A DNA stretch of 43,402 nt from Candidatus Binatota bacterium (GTDB taxonomy: Bacteria > Desulfobacterota > Binatia > UBA1149), in the NCBI GenBank assembly GCA_012960245.1, contig DUBO01000006.1, positions 1 to 43,402 on the forward strand. Direction: 5' to 3'. The position numbers were made by a program, and so were the translations under genes. Below are positions 40,463-43,402 of this stretch, one piece after another; the first letter of the stretch is position 1, and each line of letters opens with the position of its first letter. Under the pieces are notes generated by a model. It ran no database searches. It saw only the letters and a program-made list of their open reading frames with translations, and was not told the origin of the DNA.

Positions 40463-41602
40463 TCAGATAGCCCCCTGCGCGGCGAGCCCCTGCTTGGTCA
40501 ACTCGTATACTTCGTGCAGGCGACTGCGTTCCCTGCGGTCGGTGAGCCCGCACTTGTCGAGCCTCTCGAAGTATTCCTCGGTCTGCCTCATCTGGAACAT
40601 GCCGGTTATGACCATGCCCTTGTCAATGTTCTCCTTCTTCAGCCCCTTGCCCGAGAGGATGACGAAAGGCTCAAAAACCTCGTTGGCAAAGATCGATCCG
40701 AAGAGAAAATTCTCGGCCTCCTCGAGATGGGCGTGCAAGGTTTCGCGGCACTCGGGGTTGTGTTTCATGAGCCACTTCAGGTGTTGCATGCCGTAGCCCA
40801 CGTGGCGAGCCTCGTCCTGCATCACCAGGCGAAACATCTTCTTGTCGGCGTCGGTGGGACTGATGTACTCGCTGAAGCGAAACAGGGTAAGCACGTTACC
40901 CTCGGCCTGCAGGTGCAGGGTGACCGATGCCTCCGAGAAGGTCTCGGCGTCGCGCAGAAACTTGAGGTTGTATTCGTTCTGTACGCTGGCGCGCATCAGC
41001 CCGTAGCCGGTAGACAACGCGCGCTTGCGAAAGATCTCGGCGTGGCGCGCCTCGTCCATGGCCTGCAAGGCGATGAAGTTCTTCACCTCGATGAAGTCGG
41101 CGTTGACCTGGCCCATCCACTTGGCAGGCACATCGGTTGCGATCATCTCCACCTCGGTGAGAAAGGTGAGCAGCTGGGCGTAGGCCTTGCCTATTTCCTC
41201 GGGAAGCTCGGCCTCCTGCAGTTCGGCCCAGGGAATGTCCGTGGTGGCGTCCCACTGCCGACTCATGGCTTCCTCTACGTAGCCCTCCACGTTGTATGCC
41301 CACACGTCCGAGCTGCGATTGACGCCTGCCTGCATGTCGGGAACCCCGTCGGGAATCTCGGCGCCGCGCGGTGCGTAGCAGCGATTTTCGCGCACGACGT
41401 CGGGGAGCTCGGAGAAACCGTAGCCGTCGACGTCCAGGTCGCGAAACGTGAGCCCGCGTCGCTCGTTGGCCGACGTGCAATGGACTTCCTTGGTGGCCGC
41501 ATCCATCCAGGACAGGTCGAGCTCACCCGTGCGCATGCTGTAGAGGTACTTGTCGACAAACTCGTTGTCGTCGAGAAAATGACTGGTGGCGAGATAGCTC
41601 AT
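40463..41602 (-). CDS. Ferritin-like diiron protein (putative oxygenase/oxidase)
   Basis: A 379-residue all-helical protein with a complete carboxylate-bridged diiron signature. Helix 1 has Glu150/Glu152 (FLTEVEMIATD), helix 2 Glu184 and His187 (MDEARHAEIF), helix 3 Glu224 or Glu234 (FSEASVTLHLQAEGN), and helix 4 Glu264 and His267 (QDEARHVGYGM). ExxH pairs of this DEARH form occur in bacterial multicomponent monooxygenases, R2-like oxidases and AurF-like oxygenases; I cannot place it in a named family. The N-terminal ~120 residues (SWMDAATKEVHCTSANERRG) are shared with the paralogue. ATG 41600-41602 overlaps the SCP2-like gene's TGA; the paralogue follows after 1 bp. No reductase or ferredoxin is encoded nearby. 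Confidence 0.85.
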   Translation of the reverse strand: MSYLATSHFLDDNEFVDKYLYSMRTGELDLSWMDAATKEVHCTSANERRGLTFRDLDVDGYGFSELPDVVRENRCYAPRGAEIPDGVPDMQAGVNRSSDVWAYNVEGYVEEAMSRQWDATTDIPWAELQEAELPEEIGKAYAQLLTFLTEVEMIATDVPAKWMGQVNADFIEVKNFIALQAMDEARHAEIFRKRALSTGYGLMRASVQNEYNLKFLRDAETFSEASVTLHLQAEGNVLTLFRFSEYISPTDADKKMFRLVMQDEARHVGYGMQHLKWLMKHNPECRETLHAHLEEAENFLFGSIFANEVFEPFVILSGKGLKKENIDKGMVITGMFQMRQTEEYFERLDKCGLTDRRERSRLHEVYELTKQGLAAQGAI

Positions 41603-42045
41603 GATGCGTACTCGATCTCCAGGCCGGCAGCCAGGTCGAAGTACTCCTGTATGCTCTCCGAAAACCTGAACAGCTTGTCGTGTCGCTCGGGGTCGTCGTA
41701 GATCACTTTCATGCCCTCTCCAAAATGCGTGAGCGTGTTGATTCCGTGGTCGGTGTCGGCGCCACCGTTGGACTGGATGTTGCGCAGCATGTCCTGCCAC
41801 TGGGCGATGTCGGCCTCGAGCACGAAGTCGGGATCCTCACCTTCAAGGTTGTCTATCTCGCGCGCGCCCATGCACTCGTAGACCTCGAAGTTGAGCAGGT
41901 AGTTGCGGCGCTGCTCGCCCGGTCCCACGACCGTGACACCAAAGGTCGTGTCAAAGTAACCCAGCTTGGTGAAACGGTCCTGCTCCTGGGCCATGCGAGC
42001 GTTGAGCGCCTCGAAAAAACTGGCGGACGGAAAATCTACTTTCAT
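41599..42045 (-). CDS. Small SCP2-like (sterol/lipid-carrier-type) protein
   Basis: A 148-residue soluble protein, first in the operon with the two ferritin-like genes. The pattern of a beta-sheet core (YLLNFEVYECMGAREIDN, DFVLEADIAQWQDMLRNI) followed by helices and a GMKVIYDD strand resembles SCP2 domains, which carry acyl-CoAs, sterols or other hydrophobic ligands. This is a recalled-pattern assignment and moderately uncertain. The ATG at 42043-42045 is preceded by TAGGAG, which lies in the loop of a perfect hairpin. Its stop overlaps the diiron gene start (ATGA). It may deliver or bind the substrate of the diiron protein. Confidence 0.6.
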   Translation of the reverse strand: MKVDFPSASFFEALNARMAQEQDRFTKLGYFDTTFGVTVVGPGEQRRNYLLNFEVYECMGAREIDNLEGEDPDFVLEADIAQWQDMLRNIQSNGGADTDHGINTLTHFGEGMKVIYDDPERHDKLFRFSESIQEYFDLAAGLEIEYAS

Positions 42046-42066
42046 CGTGGGCTCCTACGGCCCACG
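42046..42066 (-). promoter_or_regulatory. 5'-leader hairpin presenting the ribosome-binding site
   Basis: On the minus strand CGTGGGC and GCCCACG form a perfect 7-bp stem with loop CGTAGGA, immediately before the ATG at 42045. The AGGAG ribosome-binding site spans the loop and the first stem base. Confidence 0.55.
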
Positions 42067-42067
42067 A

Positions 42068-42095
42068 AGAATATCCACCACCCTACCCCATGCAA
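42068..42095 (-). promoter_or_regulatory. Candidate promoter of the SCP2-diiron operon
   Basis: On the minus strand TTGCAT (42090-42095) and TATTCT (42068-42073) are separated by 16 bp. Matches to consensus are modest (3/6 and 4/6). The predicted transcript would begin close to the 5' arm of the leader hairpin. Confidence 0.35.
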
Positions 42096-42149
42096 GAGGA
42101 CCGGGTAGCTGGCCGCACACCGGGCCTGCAACCTTTTCGCCGCTTCTAC

Positions 42150-43402
42150 TCAGTTGATGTAGCCGAGGGAGCGAAGGTGACGCAGTACGTCGTCGCGGGC
42201 GGGGTCGTTCTCGTCGGGGTCAGTATCGCCCGGGGCAGTATCGCCCGGGGCAGTAGCTTCGCCGCGTTTCCAGGTGGCCACGCTGCCCGCCTCGCGGGCC
42301 ACGGCCGGGCCGGCCTCGAACAAGTCATCTATCACCCGGCCCACCATGTCGCGGCCCACGGGCATGCCCATCCAGGCCAGCACCGTGGGCGCTATGTCTT
42401 TCACGGTGGCCCCCTCAACTTTGCAGCCACGTTTTACGCCCGGGCCCGCCGCCACGATTATTCCCGTGTCGCGATGGGCACCCGAAAGATGCATATAGTC
42501 TGGCTTGGTGATGGCAAACTCACCCACCGCGGGGCCGGCGCCGTGGTCGGAAAGCAGCAGCAAGGCGCTGTCGGGAGGCAAGCGGTCTACAAACAACCCT
42601 AGCTCTTCGTCCACCCAGCGCCAGTAGTTTTCGATGGTTCCCCCGAAGTCGCGAACCTGCTCCTCGGTCACACCCTCAAAAAACTCGGGCTGCATGAATT
42701 TCCAGAAACCGTGTTGGACATCGTCGGTACCGCGCAGGTAGAGCAACAGCAGCTCGGGCGGAGCCCCGTCGTCGAGCAGGCGGTGGGCGGCGTCGAGATA
42801 AAAACGATCGCGGGTCCACGCGCGCACAAAACGATCAAAAACCAGGAAGTTAATGCGATCATCGGGGGGGGCGTCCGTCGCGCGACCGGCGGCGATGCGA
42901 CCGGGATCGTAGTCGGCCGTGAGGAAGCGCGGCATGGCCTCGGTGACCTTGCCGGGCCCCGGCGGCTTGAGGTCGCTCAGGTACCCCGCTGGAAAAGTAC
43001 GCCCCTCTACCCCCGGACCGTAGTGCGCGCGATCGCTCACTATGCGACCGTTCAGGGGTTCGGCTGGCCAGCTCACGAACCAACCGATGACCGCAACGTC
43101 GACCCCCGATCGCGAGGCCATGTTCCATAGCGCGGGCGCGGTACGCATGCCGCTGTCAACCGGCCGCGGAGAATCGCCCCCGCCCGTCCTTAGAAAAAAG
43201 GTGATGCCGTGATCTTCGGGGTCCAGGCCAGTGGCCACCGTGGTCCAGATCACGGGCGACACGCTCGGTTTCATCGAGCCCAGGGGCGCGCGACAGCCGC
43301 GTTCCGCGATGGCGGCCAGGTTGGGCAGCTTGCCCTCGCGTATCCAAGGATCCAGCAGGTCCCAGGTGCCACCGTCCAGCCCGATCACGGCCAGGGTCGC
43401 AG
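42150..43402 (-). CDS. Alkaline-phosphatase-superfamily phosphodiesterase (5' end outside window)
   Basis: The frame is open to the window edge; residues ATLAVIGLDGGTWDLLDPW show that the GTG at 43388 is internal and the true start lies beyond 43402. About 417 residues are visible. Metal-site elements of the type I phosphodiesterase/nucleotide pyrophosphatase branch are present: Asp in GLDGGTWD, nucleophile Thr in IWTTVATG, Asp and His in TDDVQHGFW, SDHGA and a final His in SGAHRDTG. Such proteins hydrolyse phosphodiesters or phosphonates; the substrate is unknown. No signal peptide can be judged. The C-terminal tail has a 15-bp DNA repeat encoding APGDT twice. Confidence 0.9.
   Translation of the reverse strand, partial: ATLAVIGLDGGTWDLLDPWIREGKLPNLAAIAERGCRAPLGSMKPSVSPVIWTTVATGLDPEDHGITFFLRTGGGDSPRPVDSGMRTAPALWNMASRSGVDVAVIGWFVSWPAEPLNGRIVSDRAHYGPGVEGRTFPAGYLSDLKPPGPGKVTEAMPRFLTADYDPGRIAAGRATDAPPDDRINFLVFDRFVRAWTRDRFYLDAAHRLLDDGAPPELLLLYLRGTDDVQHGFWKFMQPEFFEGVTEEQVRDFGGTIENYWRWVDEELGLFVDRLPPDSALLLLSDHGAGPAVGEFAITKPDYMHLSGAHRDTGIIVAAGPGVKRGCKVEGATVKDIAPTVLAWMGMPVGRDMVGRVIDDLFEAGPAVAREAGSVATWKRGEATAPGDTAPGDTDPDENDPARDDVLRHLRSLGYIN
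42221..42255. repeat. 15-bp in-frame tandem repeat (2.3 copies)
   Basis: CAGTATCGCCCGGGG is repeated head to tail inside the phosphodiesterase C-terminal tail, coding for two APGDT units on the minus strand. The unit is a multiple of 3, so copy-number change would keep the frame. Confidence 0.9.

Noticed and set aside
40514..41701. 395-residue plus-strand open frame
   Set aside because: Antisense to the diiron protein gene, which has complete metal-binding motifs and a translationally coupled start.
1..43402. CRISPR arrays, insertion sequences, prophage or integrative elements
   Set aside because: No spaced direct-repeat array, transposase, integrase, terminal inverted repeat or attachment duplication was seen; the tRNA-Ser gene shows no integrase or duplicated 3' end beside it.

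Overview
The window is a gene-dense chromosomal segment with very high G+C. It has short intergenic gaps, many 4-bp ATGA/GTGA start-stop overlaps and frequent GTG starts. The gene set is Gram-negative: SecA with a SEC-C tail, FtsE-FtsX-EnvC, CtpA, periplasmic M23 peptidase, lipoproteins, an Lgt-family enzyme. Gene order such as secA-argJ, gatCAB with serS nearby, and the RpoH-type sigma factor next to rpoZ suggest a deltaproteobacterial-type lineage (Desulfobacterota, Myxococcota or Binatota-like). This assignment is inference; no rRNA is present. I see no CRISPR array, insertion sequence, prophage or integrase.

Layout. 1-953: 3' end of a secreted, repeat-containing surface protein. 991-2819 (minus): yraN, serS and a tRNA-Ser(UGA), read from a good sigma-70-type promoter at 2838-2867. 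2913-7378 (plus): gatC-gatA-gatB for amidation of Glu-tRNA(Gln)/Asp-tRNA(Asn), followed by an unrecognised membrane-anchored protein. 7590-18392 (minus): adh, argJ, secA, a DUF362 protein, a UbiA-family prenyltransferase, engB, an SRPBCC-like lipoprotein, a CinA/MoCF protein, an RpoH-type sigma factor and rpoZ. 18577-19269 (plus): an NnrU-like membrane protein. 19286-30332 (minus): twelve co-oriented genes, lgt-tlpA fusion, ftsE, ftsX, envC-like, ctpA, xseA, M23 peptidase, a nitrate-reductase-associated-type protein, mobA, xseB, ispA, tlyA. The FtsEX/EnvC/CtpA part is a septal murein-hydrolysis module.

30419-43402 is more accessory. Two extended GST-family proteins flank a plus-strand operon of PadR regulator, ABC ATPase, large FtsX/MacB-type permease and a FabH/OleA-type ketosynthase. 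Next come an alpha/beta hydrolase with Asp at the nucleophile position and a peroxiredoxin whose catalytic Cys codon is an in-frame TGA followed by a bacterial SECIS-like hairpin, i.e. a probable selenoprotein that ordinary gene calling truncates. Convergent to it is a three-gene operon: an SCP2-like carrier, a ferritin-like diiron protein, and a paralogue that has lost both ExxH metal motifs. The window closes inside an alkaline-phosphatase-superfamily gene.

The most notable items are the selenocysteine peroxiredoxin (38861-39370), the diiron/pseudo-diiron/SCP2 operon (39367-42045), which resembles the active/inactive subunit logic of multicomponent monooxygenases without the usual partners, and the single-polypeptide Lgt-TlpA fusion with a lipobox at its junction (29055-30332).
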